Shown here: positions 1 to 8,907 of the stretch, piece by piece
Layout of the letters: every line of letters begins with the position of its first letter
How positions within the stretch are numbered: the first letter of the stretch is position 1
From: Oscillospiraceae bacterium
GTDB taxonomy: Bacteria; Bacillota; Clostridia; Oscillospirales; Acutalibacteraceae
Assembly (NCBI GenBank): GCA_022650455.1
Contig: JALCPO010000014.1
Coordinates: forward strand, 1 to 39,944
DNA length: 39,944 nt
Direction: 5' to 3'
Made by a program: the position numbers and the translations under genes
Notes under the pieces: model-generated
Told to the model about the DNA's origin: nothing
Seen by the model: the letters and a program-made list of their open reading frames with translations, nothing else
The model's database searches: none

Positions 1-66
1 CATAAAGACCCTCCCGTTTTGCATCGGACCCGCCACCATTATACCATGTCCGGCGGGAAGCGGCAA
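1..66 (-). promoter_or_regulatory. Divergent promoter, RBS and start codon of a gene leaving the left edge
   Basis: On the minus strand a sigma-A-like promoter is visible: -35 TTGCCG (complement of 61-66), a 17-bp spacer, and -10 TATAAT (complement of 38-43) preceded by TGG, which makes an extended -10. Downstream lie a strong Shine-Dalgarno site GGGAGGG (complement of 9-15) and an ATG at positions 3-1. A gene transcribed leftward therefore starts at the edge, with only its start codon in view. Its product cannot be told. Confidence 0.6.
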
Positions 67-136
67 AGGGAAAACGCCGCCCGCGGAGCGCGCAAATCCA
101 GGAAGGTTAAGGTTGCCGCGCACGGGGAAAGATGCT

Positions 137-676
137 ATGATAAAGGACAAGGAATTTGCGAAAGGGAGGATGCGCTTGCAGTTTTACCTGAAACCGGAAG
201 GCGGGACGCGCGTCCTGTTTTCCGTTCTGGATTCTCTGGGGAAAACCGCTTACGAGGTGACAGGGGAATACACTTCCTTCGGCAGCCGCTATGTTCTTCG
301 CGGGCCGGGCGGGGCCGCCGCGGCGCGGCTGAACGGGGTGAACCTTCCCGGGTCGTTCCGGTATTCCGCGGCGGCCGGAAGCCGGCGGATCCGGATCAAG
401 ATCAAGCCGGATTCGGTGCACCGGCCCGTGCAGTTCAAGGGGGCCCGCTGGCGTTTCCGCGGAAGCGTGACCACCCGGTCGTTCGATGTCGTGGAAGACC
501 TGCCGCACGGGCGGCCTTTTGTCGTGATGACCCACAGCCGCTGCTGGAACGGGCACGGCGACTGCTATGCCGTGACGGTTGCGCGCGAGGCGGACGTTGC
601 CTTGGCGCTGTGCGTCGCGGTCGCGGTGGACTGCGCCATTCTCGGCGGCTGCATTTCGCCGGTGCCGGCGGGCTGA
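137..676 (+). CDS. LURP-one-related / tubby C-terminal-like protein
   Basis: Small cytosolic protein (179 aa) resembling the LURP-one-related family (YxjI-like). The fold is a beta barrel around one hydrophobic helix; the biochemical role in bacteria is not established. The pattern seen fits: an N-terminal [11 protein letters not shown] strand, a '[17 protein letters not shown]' segment, repeated short beta strands, and a C-terminal hydrophobic helix ([15 protein letters not shown]) that matches the family's 'alavvlaiDcv' ending. The ATG at 137 has GGGGAAAG upstream; an upstream in-frame TTG at 113 has no better site, and the ATG at 170 touches its RBS. It stands alone between the divergent edge promoter and the valS promoter. 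The family call rests on remembered pattern, not a search. Confidence 0.65.
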   Translation: MIKDKEFAKGRMRLQFYLKPEGGTRVLFSVLDSLGKTAYEVTGEYTSFGSRYVLRGPGGAAAARLNGVNLPGSFRYSAAAGSRRIRIKIKPDSVHRPVQFKGARWRFRGSVTTRSFDVVEDLPHGRPFVVMTHSRCWNGHGDCYAVTVAREADVALALCVAVAVDCAILGGCISPVPAG

Positions 677-680
677 AAAT

Positions 681-709
681 TTGACAAAGCGGTGCGGCGA
701 TGCCATAAT
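681..709 (+). promoter_or_regulatory. Sigma-A promoter of valS
   Basis: TTGACA (681-686), a 17-bp spacer and CATAAT (704-709) with TGC just before it (extended -10). It lies 4 bases after the stop of the preceding gene and gives a leader of about 70 nt before the valS ATG. That leader is too short for a T-box, and no T-box sequence is visible. Confidence 0.75.
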
Positions 710-785
710 AAATAAGTTACAGCAAAAAAAGACCGGACAGGAAAGCGGCGTTTCCCGCGATTCCAATATTGGAGGAAGTACATTC

Positions 786-3410
786 ATGAGCAGGGAGCTG
801 GCAAAGACTTATAATCCCGGGGAAGTGGAAGACCGGATTTATCGGTTCTGGCTCGACGGAAAGTATTTTCACGCCGAGCGCGACCCGCAGAAAAAACCTT
901 ACACCATTGTGATTCCGCCGCCGAACATCACGGGGCAGCTCCACATGGGGCACGCGCTGGACGAAACGCTTCAGGACGTCCTGGTCCGCTGGCGCAGAAT
1001 GCAGGGCTACTGCGCCCTGTGGATCCCGGGGACCGACCACGCTTCCATCGCCACGGAAGCGAAGATCGTCGAAGCCATGCGCCGGGAAGGCCTTACGAAG
1101 GAGCAGATCGGGCGCGACGCCTTTCTGGAGCGCGCCTGGAAATGGAAGGAAAAGTACGGCGGGCGCATTGTGGAGCAGCTGAAAAAACTCGGCTCTTCCT
1201 GCGACTGGGACCGCGAGCGGTTTACGCTGGACGAAGGGTGCTCCAAAGCCGTCCGCGAAGTTTTTGTGCGCCTGTATGAAAAGGGCCTGATCTACCGCGG
1301 CAAGCGCATCATCAACTGGTGCCCGCACTGCAAAACGTCCATTTCCGACGCGGAAGTGGAATTTTCCGAGCGCGACGGCTTTTTCTGGCATCTGCGCTAC
1401 CCGTTCAAGGACGGGAGCGGTTACCTGGAGCTTGCCACCACGAGGCCTGAGACGATGCTCGGCGATACCGCCGTGGCCGTCCACCCGGACGATGAACGCT
1501 ACCGGAAATTTGTGGGCAAGACGCTGATCCTTCCGCTGGTCGGCCGCGAGATCCCGGTCATTGCGGACGAATACGTGGAGCGCGACTTCGGCACCGGCGT
1601 GGTGAAAATTACCCCGGCTCACGACCCGAACGACTTTGAAGTCGGCCTGCGCCACCATCTCGGAGTCATCAACGTGATGGACGACGCGGGAAATATCAAT
1701 GAAAACGGCGGAAAATACGCGGGTATGCCCGGTCTGGAAGCGCGCAAAAAGATCGTGGATGACCTGAAGGAGCAGGGATACCTCGTCCGGACGGAACCCA
1801 TCAAGCACAATGTCGGCGCCTGCTACCGCTGCGGGACCATCGTGGAGCCGCGCGTTTCCAAGCAGTGGTTCGTGCGGATGAAGCCCCTCGCCGGGCCTGC
1901 CATCCGGGCAGTGCAGGAGGGAAAGACGAAGTTTGTTCCCGACCGCTTCGCGAAAATCTATTACCACTGGATGGAGAACATCAAGGACTGGTGCATTTCC
2001 CGCCAGCTCTGGTGGGGGCACCGGATTCCGGCGTGGTACTGCCGGGACTGCGGCGAGACCGTCGTCGCCCGCGAGGCGCCCCGTGTCTGCCCGAAATGCG
2101 GCGGGACCCGCCTCGACCAGGACCCCGACACGCTCGACACGTGGTTTTCTTCGGCGCTCTGGCCGTTTTCCACGCTCGGCTGGCCGGACAAAACCCCCGA
2201 TTTGGATTATTTTTACCCGACCGACACGCTGGTGACGGGCTACGACATCATTTTCTTCTGGGTCGCCCGCATGATCTTTTCCGGCGTGGAGCAGATGGGC
2301 GACGTGCCGTTCCACACCGTGCTGATCCACGGGCTGGTGCGCGACGAGCAGGGCCGCAAGATGAGCAAGTCGCTCGGCAACGGAATCGACCCGCTCCAGG
2401 TGATCGGCGAATACGGTGCCGACGCCCTGCGCTTCATGCTCGCGACGGGCAACAGCCCGGGAAACGACATGCGCTTTTCCGACGACAAGGTGCAGGCGAG
2501 CCGCAACTTTGCCAATAAGATCTGGAACGCCGCGCGCTTTATCCGTATGAACCTGGAAGGCCACGAGACGGAGAACCGGCTTCCGGAGACTCTCGCGCTG
2601 GAAGACCAGTGGATTCTGGATTCCTTCAACAACACGGCGAAGGAAGTCACGGACAATCTGGAGCATTTTGAGCTTGGCATCGCCGCCCAGAAGCTTTACG
2701 ATTTCCTGTGGGACGAGTTCTGCGACTGGTATATCGAGATCTCCAAAATACGCCTGAATTCCGGCGACGAAGCGGAAGCGCAGTCCGCCCGCCGGGTGCT
2801 GGTCTGGGTCATGTCATCCACCATGCAGCTGCTGCACCCGTTCATGCCTTATATCACCGAGGAGATCTGGCAGGCCCTGCCGCACGGCGGGGAATCCATC
2901 ATGGTTTCCAGATGGCCGGAATTCGACGAAGCCCATTGTTTCCCCGAAGCCGCGGAGGAGATGCACAGGATTATGGACGCCGTGCGCGCCGTGCGCAACC
3001 GCCGCGCGGAGATGAACGTGCCGCCGTCGCGCAGGACGCACCTGTACCTCGCGGCCGCTTCCCCGGAAACGTTCCGGAAGGGCACGCCGATCCTGAAGCG
3101 CCTCGCGTGGGCGAACAAGGTGGAGATCGGGAAAGAGTTCCGTTTGGACGGCGCCGTGACGATTGTGACGCCGGATGCCAAGCTGTACATTCCGACCGAC
3201 GAGCTGGTAGACCGAAAAGCGGAGCTTGCCCGCCTTACCAAAGAGCTGGAGTCCGCGAAAAAACAGCAGGCGACCGCGCAGGCAAAGCTGCGCAACCAGC
3301 AGTTCCTTGCGAAGGCCCCGGCAAACGTGGTGGAGGGGGTTCGGCAAAACGCCGCCAAGCTTGCGGAGCAGATCGCCCTGATCGAATCCGGCATCCGGGA
3401 AATGAAATAA
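786..3410 (+). CDS. valS: Valine--tRNA ligase
   Basis: Class I aminoacyl-tRNA synthetase that charges tRNA-Val with valine in the cytosol. The protein is 874 aa, normal for bacterial ValRS. The ATP-binding HIGH motif appears as HMGH near residue 53 ([15 protein letters not shown]) and the KMSKS loop as [10 protein letters not shown] near residue 524. The large insert between them is the CP1 editing domain and contains cysteine pairs (WCPHC, CYRCG, CRDCG, CPKCG) consistent with zinc binding. After the anticodon-binding domain, the last ~65 residues form the typical ValRS coiled coil ([17 protein letters not shown]). The ATG at 786 follows GGAGGAAG at good spacing; the open frame extends upstream but without a better start. 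It is followed by a hairpin and then folC, the usual Firmicutes valS-folC order. Confidence 0.97.
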   Translation: MSRELAKTYNPGEVEDRIYRFWLDGKYFHAERDPQKKPYTIVIPPPNITGQLHMGHALDETLQDVLVRWRRMQGYCALWIPGTDHASIATEAKIVEAMRREGLTKEQIGRDAFLERAWKWKEKYGGRIVEQLKKLGSSCDWDRERFTLDEGCSKAVREVFVRLYEKGLIYRGKRIINWCPHCKTSISDAEVEFSERDGFFWHLRYPFKDGSGYLELATTRPETMLGDTAVAVHPDDERYRKFVGKTLILPLVGREIPVIADEYVERDFGTGVVKITPAHDPNDFEVGLRHHLGVINVMDDAGNINENGGKYAGMPGLEARKKIVDDLKEQGYLVRTEPIKHNVGACYRCGTIVEPRVSKQWFVRMKPLAGPAIRAVQEGKTKFVPDRFAKIYYHWMENIKDWCISRQLWWGHRIPAWYCRDCGETVVAREAPRVCPKCGGTRLDQDPDTLDTWFSSALWPFSTLGWPDKTPDLDYFYPTDTLVTGYDIIFFWVARMIFSGVEQMGDVPFHTVLIHGLVRDEQGRKMSKSLGNGIDPLQVIGEYGADALRFMLATGNSPGNDMRFSDDKVQASRNFANKIWNAARFIRMNLEGHETENRLPETLALEDQWILDSFNNTAKEVTDNLEHFELGIAAQKLYDFLWDEFCDWYIEISKIRLNSGDEAEAQSARRVLVWVMSSTMQLLHPFMPYITEEIWQALPHGGESIMVSRWPEFDEAHCFPEAAEEMHRIMDAVRAVRNRRAEMNVPPSRRTHLYLAAASPETFRKGTPILKRLAWANKVEIGKEFRLDGAVTIVTPDAKLYIPTDELVDRKAELARLTKELESAKKQQATAQAKLRNQQFLAKAPANVVEGVRQNAAKLAEQIALIESGIREMK

Positions 3411-3433
3411 TTTGAAGTTTCAAAAAGAAAAAA

Positions 3434-3461
3434 GAGGCGGGAATTTCCCGCCTCAAATTGT
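3434..3461. terminator. Hairpin between valS and folC
   Basis: A 10-bp perfect inverted repeat (GAGGCGGGAA at 3434-3443 and its complement at 3445-3454), preceded by an A-rich run and followed by AAATTGTTTT. It can act as a bidirectional or leaky terminator, so folC may be partly uncoupled from valS. Confidence 0.6.
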
Positions 3462-3477
3462 TTTCAGAGGTTTCCGC

Positions 3478-4773
3478 ATGACGTATGAAGAAGTTCTGAC
3501 CAAAATCGATTCCAGCCGGTTTTTCCGCTCCAAGCCGGGCTTGGAGCACATCACCGCGCTTTTGTCCCTGCTCGGGAACCCGCAGGAAAGCCTGAAAGCC
3601 GTCCATGTTGCCGGCACCAACGGCAAGGGCACCACCTGCACGCTGATTGCGTCCGTGCTGCGGAAGGCCGGGTACCGGGTGGGCCTGTACCTTTCGCCGC
3701 ACGTGTGCGATTTTCGGGAGCGGATGCAGTTCTGCGGGGAAATGATCCCGCGGTGCGAGCTGGCCGCGGCGGCGGAGCGCGTATTCCCGGCCGCGGAACG
3801 GCTCCGCGAAAGAGGCATGGCGGTGGGGGAGTTCGAACTGATCACGGCCATCGCCATGCTGTGGTTCGCCGAACGCCGCTGCGAGATCGTGGTGCTGGAA
3901 GTCGGCCTCGGGGGCCGCTTCGACGCGACGAATGTCATCCGCCGCCCGCTGGTGTCGGTCCTTACGTCCCTTTCCCTCGACCATACGAAAATCCTCGGCG
4001 ATACGCTGGAAAAGATCGCGCGGGAAAAATGCGGCATCATCAAGCGTGGCTGCCCGGTGGTGTGCAGCCCCGGTGAGCCGGAGGAGGCACTCACGGTGAT
4101 CCGGCGCATCGCGCGGGAGCGTTCCGCCCGGCTGACGGAAGCGCCCGCCGGGCGGCTCCGGGTCGGAAAGTCGGATTTGTACGGCACGGAGATGGAAGTT
4201 TCGGGCGTGAGGCTGAAGCTGCCGTTCGCGGGCGCCCACCAGGTGAAAAACGCGGCCGCCGCGCTCGCGGCGCTGGATGTCCTCCGCGGCTCCGGCTGGA
4301 ACATTTCCGCGTCCGCCGTCCGGGACGGCTTTGCCGCCGCCCGGCTCCCCGCCCGGCTGGAAGTCCTGTCGCGGGACCCGGTCGTTCTGCTGGACGGTGC
4401 CCACAATCCGGCGGGGACCGCCGCGCTCGCGGACGCGCTCCGGCGCGGCCTGCCGGGGAAGAAGATCGTCGCGGTGATGGGCATGATGGCGGACAAGGAC
4501 ACCGCGCGTGCCGTCGAAAATCTTGCGGGGTGCTTCCGGCTGGTAGTCGCCGCCGCGCCGCCGTCCCCGCGCGCGATGAGCGCGGAAGATTTCGCGGAAT
4601 TGTGGCGCCGGCAGGGAACGCCCGCGCGGGCGGGCGGGACCCCGGAGGAAGCGCTGGCCCGGGCGTTCTCCGCTTTGAAACCGGAAGAGGCGCTGGTGGT
4701 CTGCGGGTCGCTTTACCTCGCGGGGGAGCTGCGCGCCGCGGCCGTCCGGACGGCCGCGGCGAGAAAAAAATAA
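3478..4773 (+). CDS. folC: Bifunctional dihydrofolate / folylpolyglutamate synthase
   Basis: Mur-ligase-superfamily enzyme that adds glutamate to dihydropteroate and then to folates, with ATP, in the cytosol. The 431-aa protein has the expected P-loop GTNGKGTT at residues 46-53, the FolC signature 'YLSPHVCDFRERM', the 'EVGLGGRFDATNVI' segment with 'LDHTKILGDTLEKIAREKCGI' after it (SLDH..LG.T...IA.EK.GI is diagnostic), and the C-terminal 'LLDGAHNPAG' motif. The ATG at 3478 has AGAGG eight bases upstream. An open frame extends back to 3412, but that part only translates the terminator hairpin. Its base composition is very GC-rich, like its neighbours. Confidence 0.95.
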   Translation: MTYEEVLTKIDSSRFFRSKPGLEHITALLSLLGNPQESLKAVHVAGTNGKGTTCTLIASVLRKAGYRVGLYLSPHVCDFRERMQFCGEMIPRCELAAAAERVFPAAERLRERGMAVGEFELITAIAMLWFAERRCEIVVLEVGLGGRFDATNVIRRPLVSVLTSLSLDHTKILGDTLEKIAREKCGIIKRGCPVVCSPGEPEEALTVIRRIARERSARLTEAPAGRLRVGKSDLYGTEMEVSGVRLKLPFAGAHQVKNAAAALAALDVLRGSGWNISASAVRDGFAAARLPARLEVLSRDPVVLLDGAHNPAGTAALADALRRGLPGKKIVAVMGMMADKDTARAVENLAGCFRLVVAAAPPSPRAMSAEDFAELWRRQGTPARAGGTPEEALARAFSALKPEEALVVCGSLYLAGELRAAAVRTAAARKK

Positions 4774-4890
4774 AGGCATGTCCGCATTTTTCGAGCAAAA
4801 TTTCAGTCCATATCCCTTATCTTTAATAGAGAGGGGAATTTTTTATGCCCGAACGGGGCAAACTATTCTGTTGTTTTGGAGGTGTCAGGC

Positions 4891-5223
4891 ATGGGAGTCC
4901 GGCTGATCCTGAAAAACGGTATTCTGACGGCGGTCCTGAGCGGGGAGATCGACCATCATTCCGCCCGGGAAATACGGAACGAGATCGACTCGACCGCGTC
5001 GAAGGTGAAACCGAAAACGCTGATTCTGGATTTTTCCGCCGTCCAGTTTATGGATAGCTCCGGCGTGGGACTGATTATGGGCCGCTGCAAGCTGATGCAG
5101 ATCTGGGACGGTTCGGTGGAGATTGCCAATCTGCCGCCGAAAATCGAGCGGATCGTTTCTCTTGCGGGCCTGAACCAGCTTTGTGTCGTCAGAAAGGGGA
5201 ATCTCGATGAAAGTGATGAATGA
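4891..5223 (+). CDS. spoIIAA: Anti-sigma F factor antagonist SpoIIAA
   Basis: STAS-domain protein (110 aa) that, when unphosphorylated, displaces sigma-F from SpoIIAB and so switches on forespore transcription. The conserved phosphorylation loop is MDSSGVGLIMGR; Ser56 is the counterpart of the serine phosphorylated by SpoIIAB in Bacillus. The ATG at 4891 follows GGAGGT at 4878-4883. It overlaps spoIIAB by 17 bases, so translation is likely coupled. It is the first gene of the spoIIA operon; the 117-bp upstream gap should hold the sporulation promoter, but I could not assign a convincing sigma-H site there. Confidence 0.95.
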   Translation: MGVRLILKNGILTAVLSGEIDHHSAREIRNEIDSTASKVKPKTLILDFSAVQFMDSSGVGLIMGRCKLMQIWDGSVEIANLPPKIERIVSLAGLNQLCVVRKGNLDESDE

Positions 5224-5650
5224 AATGTCCGTCTCGTTTCCGAGCTGTTCGGCCAACGAGGGCTTTGCCCGGGCGGCGGTCGCCGCGTTTGTGGCGCAGC
5301 TCGACCCGACCGTCGACGAGCTGTGCGATATTAAAACGGCGGTTTCCGAAGCGGTCACCAACTGCATCGTCCACGCGTACCGGGACACGATCGGAACCGT
5401 CTACATAAACTGCAAAATCTTTGCGGACGGAAAAGTGATCGTGAAAGTGCGGGACCGGGGGTGCGGCATCCCGGACATCAGGCAGGCGATGCAACCGATG
5501 TTTACTACGGCGGAAGGCGAGCGGGCGGGTTTGGGGTTCGCGGTGATGGAAAGCTTTATGGACCGGCTGCACGTCACGTCCAAGCCGGGAAGGGGAACGT
5601 CCGTCATTCTCCAGAAAACGCTTGAACGCCGCCCGGCCAGCCATGGATAG
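5207..5650 (+). CDS. spoIIAB: Anti-sigma F factor SpoIIAB (serine kinase)
   Basis: GHKL-fold serine kinase that binds sigma-F and inactivates it, and phosphorylates SpoIIAA. The 147-aa protein shows the Bergerat ATP-binding boxes: N box 'EAVTNCIVHAY', G1 box 'DRGCGIPD', and G2 box 'GLGFAVMESFMD' followed by 'GRGTSV'. The ATG at 5207 lies within the end of spoIIAA and is preceded by AGAAAGGGGA. The stop overlaps the sigF start by 8 bases. The three-gene order is the conserved spoIIA arrangement of endospore formers. Confidence 0.95.
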   Translation: MKVMNEMSVSFPSCSANEGFARAAVAAFVAQLDPTVDELCDIKTAVSEAVTNCIVHAYRDTIGTVYINCKIFADGKVIVKVRDRGCGIPDIRQAMQPMFTTAEGERAGLGFAVMESFMDRLHVTSKPGRGTSVILQKTLERRPASHG

Positions 5651-6293
5651 GGAGCAGGCCGTCCGGGACAATATCGGCCTTGTCCATGCCTGCGCCCGGC
5701 ATTTCAAGGGGCGGGGGATCGAGTACGACGACCTGTTTCAGGCGGGCTGCCTGGGCCTTGTGAAAGCGGTCGGCAATTACGACGAAAGCAGGGGCGTCCG
5801 CTTTTCCACCTATGCCGTTCCGGTGATTCTGGGCGAGATTAAAAGGTTGTTCCGCGACGGCGGCTCGGTCAAGGTGGGGCGAAGCCTGAAGGAGCTTTCC
5901 ATGCGCGCCGTGCGGGAATCCGCGGCCTTTTCCGCCCGCGAGGGGCGTTCGCCCACCGTGGGCGAGCTGGCCGCGCTGCTCGGCGTGGAACCCGCCGAGG
6001 CGGCGGAAGCGCTCGGCGCCGCTCAGGTGCCGCTTTCCCTGACGGCGGATGACGAAAACGGCGGCTGCCAGCTCGACGTGGGCGTGGAGCCGGAGGACGA
6101 CAGGATCGCGGAGATCCTGTCCCTGAAACAGGTCGTGACGGAGCTGGAACCGAAAGACCGGAAAATCATCGTGTTCCGGTATTTCCAGAGCCGCACCCAG
6201 TCGGAAACGGCGGACGCCCTCGGCATGACACAGGTGCAGGTTTCCCGCCGGGAAAAGAAGATCCTGAAGGAGCTGCGGGTGAAATTGTCCTGA
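5643..6293 (+). CDS. sigF: Sporulation sigma factor sigma-F (SpoIIAC)
   Basis: Sigma-70-family factor that directs early forespore transcription. Region 2 reads '[61 protein letters not shown]' (broken here: [11 protein letters not shown] is the core-binding signature and [15 protein letters not shown] the -10 recognition part). Region 4 has a C-terminal HTH ([23 protein letters not shown]). The ATG at 5643 gives 216 aa and overlaps the end of spoIIAB; a TTG at 5622 would add seven residues. There is no strong RBS, which suggests translational coupling. The N-terminus is shorter than the roughly 250-aa Bacillus protein; some or all of the missing part may be the non-essential leading segment. 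Confidence 0.94.
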   Translation: MDREQAVRDNIGLVHACARHFKGRGIEYDDLFQAGCLGLVKAVGNYDESRGVRFSTYAVPVILGEIKRLFRDGGSVKVGRSLKELSMRAVRESAAFSAREGRSPTVGELAALLGVEPAEAAEALGAAQVPLSLTADDENGGCQLDVGVEPEDDRIAEILSLKQVVTELEPKDRKIIVFRYFQSRTQSETADALGMTQVQVSRREKKILKELRVKLS

Positions 6294-6374
6294 CGGGGGA
6301 ATTTTTCTTTGTCCCATATAAAATCCCGGAAAAACCGGTTACAATAAAAACCGGGATTCTTCCGGAAAAGAGGA

Positions 6375-6408
6375 CCACCCGGCGTTTTTTGCGCCCGGGT
6401 GGTTTTTC
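6375..6408 (+). terminator. Terminator of the spoIIA operon
   Basis: Inverted repeat CCACCCGG (6375-6382) and CCGGGTGG (6395-6402) with a T-rich loop, followed by TTTTTCC. A second, weaker repeat (AATCCCGG at 6322-6329 and its complement at 6351-6358) lies just before it. Confidence 0.8.
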
Positions 6409-6475
6409 CGATCGGGCGTGTCCGGGATCCCGCGGAAATCCACAGGACAAAGACGAAAAAGAGAGGCGGATGACC

Positions 6476-6892
6476 ATGAAATCCTATCGGAAAGAACTGC
6501 ATTTTCATTTCCCCACAAGGCGGGGGCTTGTCAACATTACGCCGCAGGTGGAAGAGGCTCTGAAGGAAAGCGGCGTCCGGGAAGGGCTGGTTCTGGTGAA
6601 CGCGATGAACATCACCGCCAGCGTGTTTATCAACGACGATGAAAGCGGCCTGCACCACGACTTCGAGGTATGGCTGGAAAAACTCGCGCCGGAAAAGCCG
6701 TACAGCCAGTACCGCCACAACGGCTTTGAGGACAACGCGGACGCCCATCTGAAACGGACGGTCATGGGCCGCGAAGTGGTTGTGGCCGTTACGGGCGGGA
6801 AGCTCGATTTCGGCAGGTGGGAGCAGATCTTCTATTTTGAGTTCGACGGCAAACGGGACAAGCACGCTTTGATTAAGATCATCGGAGAATAG
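6476..6892 (+). CDS. YjbQ family protein (UPF0047)
   Basis: Single-domain protein of 138 aa in the YjbQ/UPF0047 family. Some members have weak thiamine phosphate synthase activity; the physiological role is unclear. The family pattern is visible: the N-terminal strand, '[40 protein letters not shown]', then '[45 protein letters not shown]', where the N-x-x-A-H-x-x 'DNADAHLKR' and '[13 protein letters not shown]' are strongly conserved. Two ATGs, at 6470 and 6476, follow GAGAGGCGG; the second has the better spacing (about 9 against 3). It is monocistronic between two hairpins. Confidence 0.85.
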   Translation: MKSYRKELHFHFPTRRGLVNITPQVEEALKESGVREGLVLVNAMNITASVFINDDESGLHHDFEVWLEKLAPEKPYSQYRHNGFEDNADAHLKRTVMGREVVVAVTGGKLDFGRWEQIFYFEFDGKRDKHALIKIIGE

Positions 6893-6913
6893 CTTCGGTT
6901 TTCGGTCTGAGCG

Positions 6914-6942
6914 GGCGGCGGGAGAATTATTCTGCCGCCGCC
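6914..6942 (+). terminator. GC-rich hairpin after the YjbQ gene
   Basis: Arms 6914-6927 and 6929-6942 pair with one G-G mismatch and a minimal loop. No T run follows on the plus strand, so it is at best a weak or factor-assisted terminator. Confidence 0.45.
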
Positions 6943-7017
6943 GCAAAACGAGTGGTTCCATATGGGAATATGAGGCATATACTGTAACCAGAATCCGAAA
7001 GGGGAAAGGGGACGGAT

Positions 7018-7464
7018 ATGCCTTACTCAGTTCGTGAATTACTGGCCAGACTGCTGATGTGCGAAGCGGGCGGCGAAGGGAACAACGGGATGTACGCGGT
7101 CGCCACGGTCATCGTCAACCGGACCAACATTCCTTACGGCGAATTCTTCCGGGTCAGCAACGGCGGCGATATGCGCGCGGTTATCCAGCAGCCCGGGCAG
7201 TTCACCTGCATGATGGAGTCCGTGGGCGGCTCCTATAACGCCCAGAACGTCTACAATATGGATCCGCAGGACATCCATTACCAGATTGCAGACTGGGCCA
7301 TCGCCAACAATACGCTCGGCGCGGTGGCGAACTCGCTGTTTTATTTCAATCCCTTCCGGCCGACCTGCGTGCAGTATTTCCCGCCCGGCGGAGCCGGCGT
7401 GTACCGCACCCGCGTCGGCCAGCACTGCTTTTATACTCCGACGCAAAAATACGCTCAGACTTAA
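7018..7464 (+). CDS. cwlJ: Spore cortex-lytic cell wall hydrolase, CwlJ type
   Basis: SleB/CwlJ-type hydrolase (Hydrolase_2 family) that degrades spore cortex peptidoglycan during germination. At 148 aa with no signal peptide and no peptidoglycan-binding repeat, it matches CwlJ rather than SleB. Family features seen: 'LLARLLMCEAGGEGNNGMYAVATVIVNR' with the catalytic Glu in CEAGGEG, and 'AIANNTLGAVANSLFYFNP'. The ATG at 7018 follows GGGAAAGGGGACGG. The gene is 16 bases upstream of gerQ, as in Bacillus, where GerQ is needed to place CwlJ in the coat. A CATATACT element at 6973-6980 resembles a sporulation-sigma -10, but no matching -35 was found. Confidence 0.88.
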   Translation: MPYSVRELLARLLMCEAGGEGNNGMYAVATVIVNRTNIPYGEFFRVSNGGDMRAVIQQPGQFTCMMESVGGSYNAQNVYNMDPQDIHYQIADWAIANNTLGAVANSLFYFNPFRPTCVQYFPPGGAGVYRTRVGQHCFYTPTQKYAQT

Positions 7465-7480
7465 AGGGGGACTATTTTCC

Positions 7481-7945
7481 ATGAACCAGCAAGAAGCGGG
7501 CTACCAGCCTGTCTGCGAGACCTGCGGCGGCCCGTATGCCCAGCCGGCGGGCGGCTACATGCCGCAGCAGGCCGAAACCGCGTTCCCGGCCGGGCAGAAC
7601 ACGGCGGGAGCGGCGCAGAGCCCCATGCCCGCCCAGCAGATGCAGAACCCCGTGCCGGCGCAGCAGACGCAGGAAACGCCGCCGGGCTCGTTCCTTCCGA
7701 TCACCGACATGACGCAGCCGCAGGCCGTGACCACGCAGAGCATGGAGTACCTGAACGGGTACCTCCGCACCCTGATCGGCAGCCGGATCCGCGTGGAATT
7801 CCTGATCGGAACGAACACCTATCTCGACCGGTCGGGCACGCTGGTCGCGGTGGGGGCGAATTATATCGTCCTGCAGGAGAGCATGTCGGATGACCTGCTG
7901 ATCTGCGACTTTTTCAACATCAAATTCATCACGATTTTACGCTGA
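7481..7945 (+). CDS. gerQ: GerQ-like spore coat protein
   Basis: Protein of 154 aa with a disordered N-terminal half rich in Gln, Pro and Ala and a folded C-terminal domain: 'MEYLNGYLRTLIGSRIRVEF' then a beta-rich 'YLDRSGTLVAVGANYIVLQE' and an ending '...FFNIKFITILR'. GerQ of Bacillus has the same plan and is cross-linked into the coat through Gln/Lys by transglutaminase. Adjacency to cwlJ is the main support. The ATG at 7481 is preceded by AAAGGGGG at 7463-7470, and a terminator follows. The N-terminal CETCGG motif is not typical of Bacillus GerQ. Identity of the domain is from pattern, not search. Confidence 0.75.
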   Translation: MNQQEAGYQPVCETCGGPYAQPAGGYMPQQAETAFPAGQNTAGAAQSPMPAQQMQNPVPAQQTQETPPGSFLPITDMTQPQAVTTQSMEYLNGYLRTLIGSRIRVEFLIGTNTYLDRSGTLVAVGANYIVLQESMSDDLLICDFFNIKFITILR

Positions 7946-7950
7946 GTTTC

Positions 7951-7978
7951 CGCCGCCCGGAAAGACGGGCGGCGTTTT
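7951..7978 (+). terminator. Terminator of cwlJ-gerQ
   Basis: Perfect 9-bp stem CGCCGCCCG (7951-7959) and CGGGCGGCG (7966-7974) with a 6-nt loop, followed by TTTTCC. Confidence 0.85.
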
Positions 7979-8061
7979 CCGTGTCCCGGCCCGTTTGCTT
8001 TCCGTGCGGCGCCGTGCTACAATCGAAACCGGAATCAGGCTTGGAAATTCGGAGGATGATT

Positions 8062-8907
8062 ATGAAACCGGATACAAAAAACATGGAGCTTCAGACAAAA
8101 GAGGGCGTCGCGTTCCTCACGTTCCCGTCTTTTTCCGCTTATCCGTTCGTCCGCCACGCGTTTTCCACGCGGATCGGCGGGGTCAGCAAAAACGAGTTTT
8201 CTTCCATGAACCTCGCTTTCCACCGCGGGGACCCGGACGGGAACGTGATGGAAAACTACCGCCGGTTCTGTGCCGCCGCCGGTTTCGGCTTCGACACGCT
8301 GGTTTCTTCCGCCCAGGACCACCACACGTTCATCCGCAGGGTCGGGCGCGGGGAGCGGGGCATCGGCTTTCGGCGGCCAAAGGACAAGGCCAGCGTGGAC
8401 GGCCTCGTTACGGACGAGCCGGGCGTCACGCTCGTGACCCATTATGCGGACTGCGTCCCCGTTTTCCTGCTCGACCCGAAAAAGAGGGCGATCGGTCTCG
8501 CCCATGCCGGGTGGAGGGGGACGGCGGCAAAGATCGGTGCCAAGGCGGTCGCCGCCATGGTGCGGGAGTTCGGCTGTGACCCGAAGGACATGGTCGCGGG
8601 CATCGGCCCGTCGATCGGTCCCTGCTGCTTCGAGGTGGACCGGCCGGTGCGGGATGTGTTTGCCGCTTTGACGGAGCTGAACCCGTCGGAGCTGATCCGC
8701 GCGGACGGCGGGGGAAAATACCGCGTCGACCTCTGGGAGACGAACCGGCGAACCCTGATGGAAGCGGGTATCCCGGAACAGGCGATCACCGTATCCGGCA
8801 TCTGCACGAAGTGCAATGCGGAGTGGCTCTTTTCGCACCGCGCGAGCGGCGGAAAACGGGGCGGCCTTTCCGCGTTCCTGGCCCTTACGGAGGAACGGGC
8901 GGAATGA
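8062..8907 (+). CDS. pgeF: Multicopper-type 'laccase domain' protein, PgeF/YfiH family
   Basis: Cytosolic metalloprotein (281 aa) of the YfiH/PgeF (DUF152, LACC1-like) family. Reported activities are purine nucleoside phosphorylase/adenosine deaminase and, in Escherichia coli, editing of peptidoglycan precursors. Conserved metal ligands and motifs are visible: 'SAQDHHTFI', 'THYADCVPVFLLDP', 'IGLAHAGWRGT', 'GIGPSIGPCCFEV', 'DLWETNRRTL' and 'GICTKCN'. The start at 8062 is chosen over the ATG at 8056 because GGAGG occupies 8051-8055. Its last bases overlap the next gene (ATGA), so the two are translated as a pair. Confidence 0.9.
   Translation: MKPDTKNMELQTKEGVAFLTFPSFSAYPFVRHAFSTRIGGVSKNEFSSMNLAFHRGDPDGNVMENYRRFCAAAGFGFDTLVSSAQDHHTFIRRVGRGERGIGFRRPKDKASVDGLVTDEPGVTLVTHYADCVPVFLLDPKKRAIGLAHAGWRGTAAKIGAKAVAAMVREFGCDPKDMVAGIGPSIGPCCFEVDRPVRDVFAALTELNPSELIRADGGGKYRVDLWETNRRTLMEAGIPEQAITVSGICTKCNAEWLFSHRASGGKRGGLSAFLALTEERAE

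Noticed and set aside
717-2666. 649-codon minus-strand open frame opposite valS
   Set aside because: Antisense shadow of a certain gene in GC-rich DNA.
4832-4854. AGGGGAATT as a sigma-H -35 for spoIIA
   Set aside because: The half-site is close to consensus but no GAAT-type -10 lies at the right distance.
6973-6980. CATATACT as a sigma-E/K/G promoter for cwlJ-gerQ
   Set aside because: A plausible -10 only; no correctly spaced -35 was found, so it is mentioned but not listed as a promoter.
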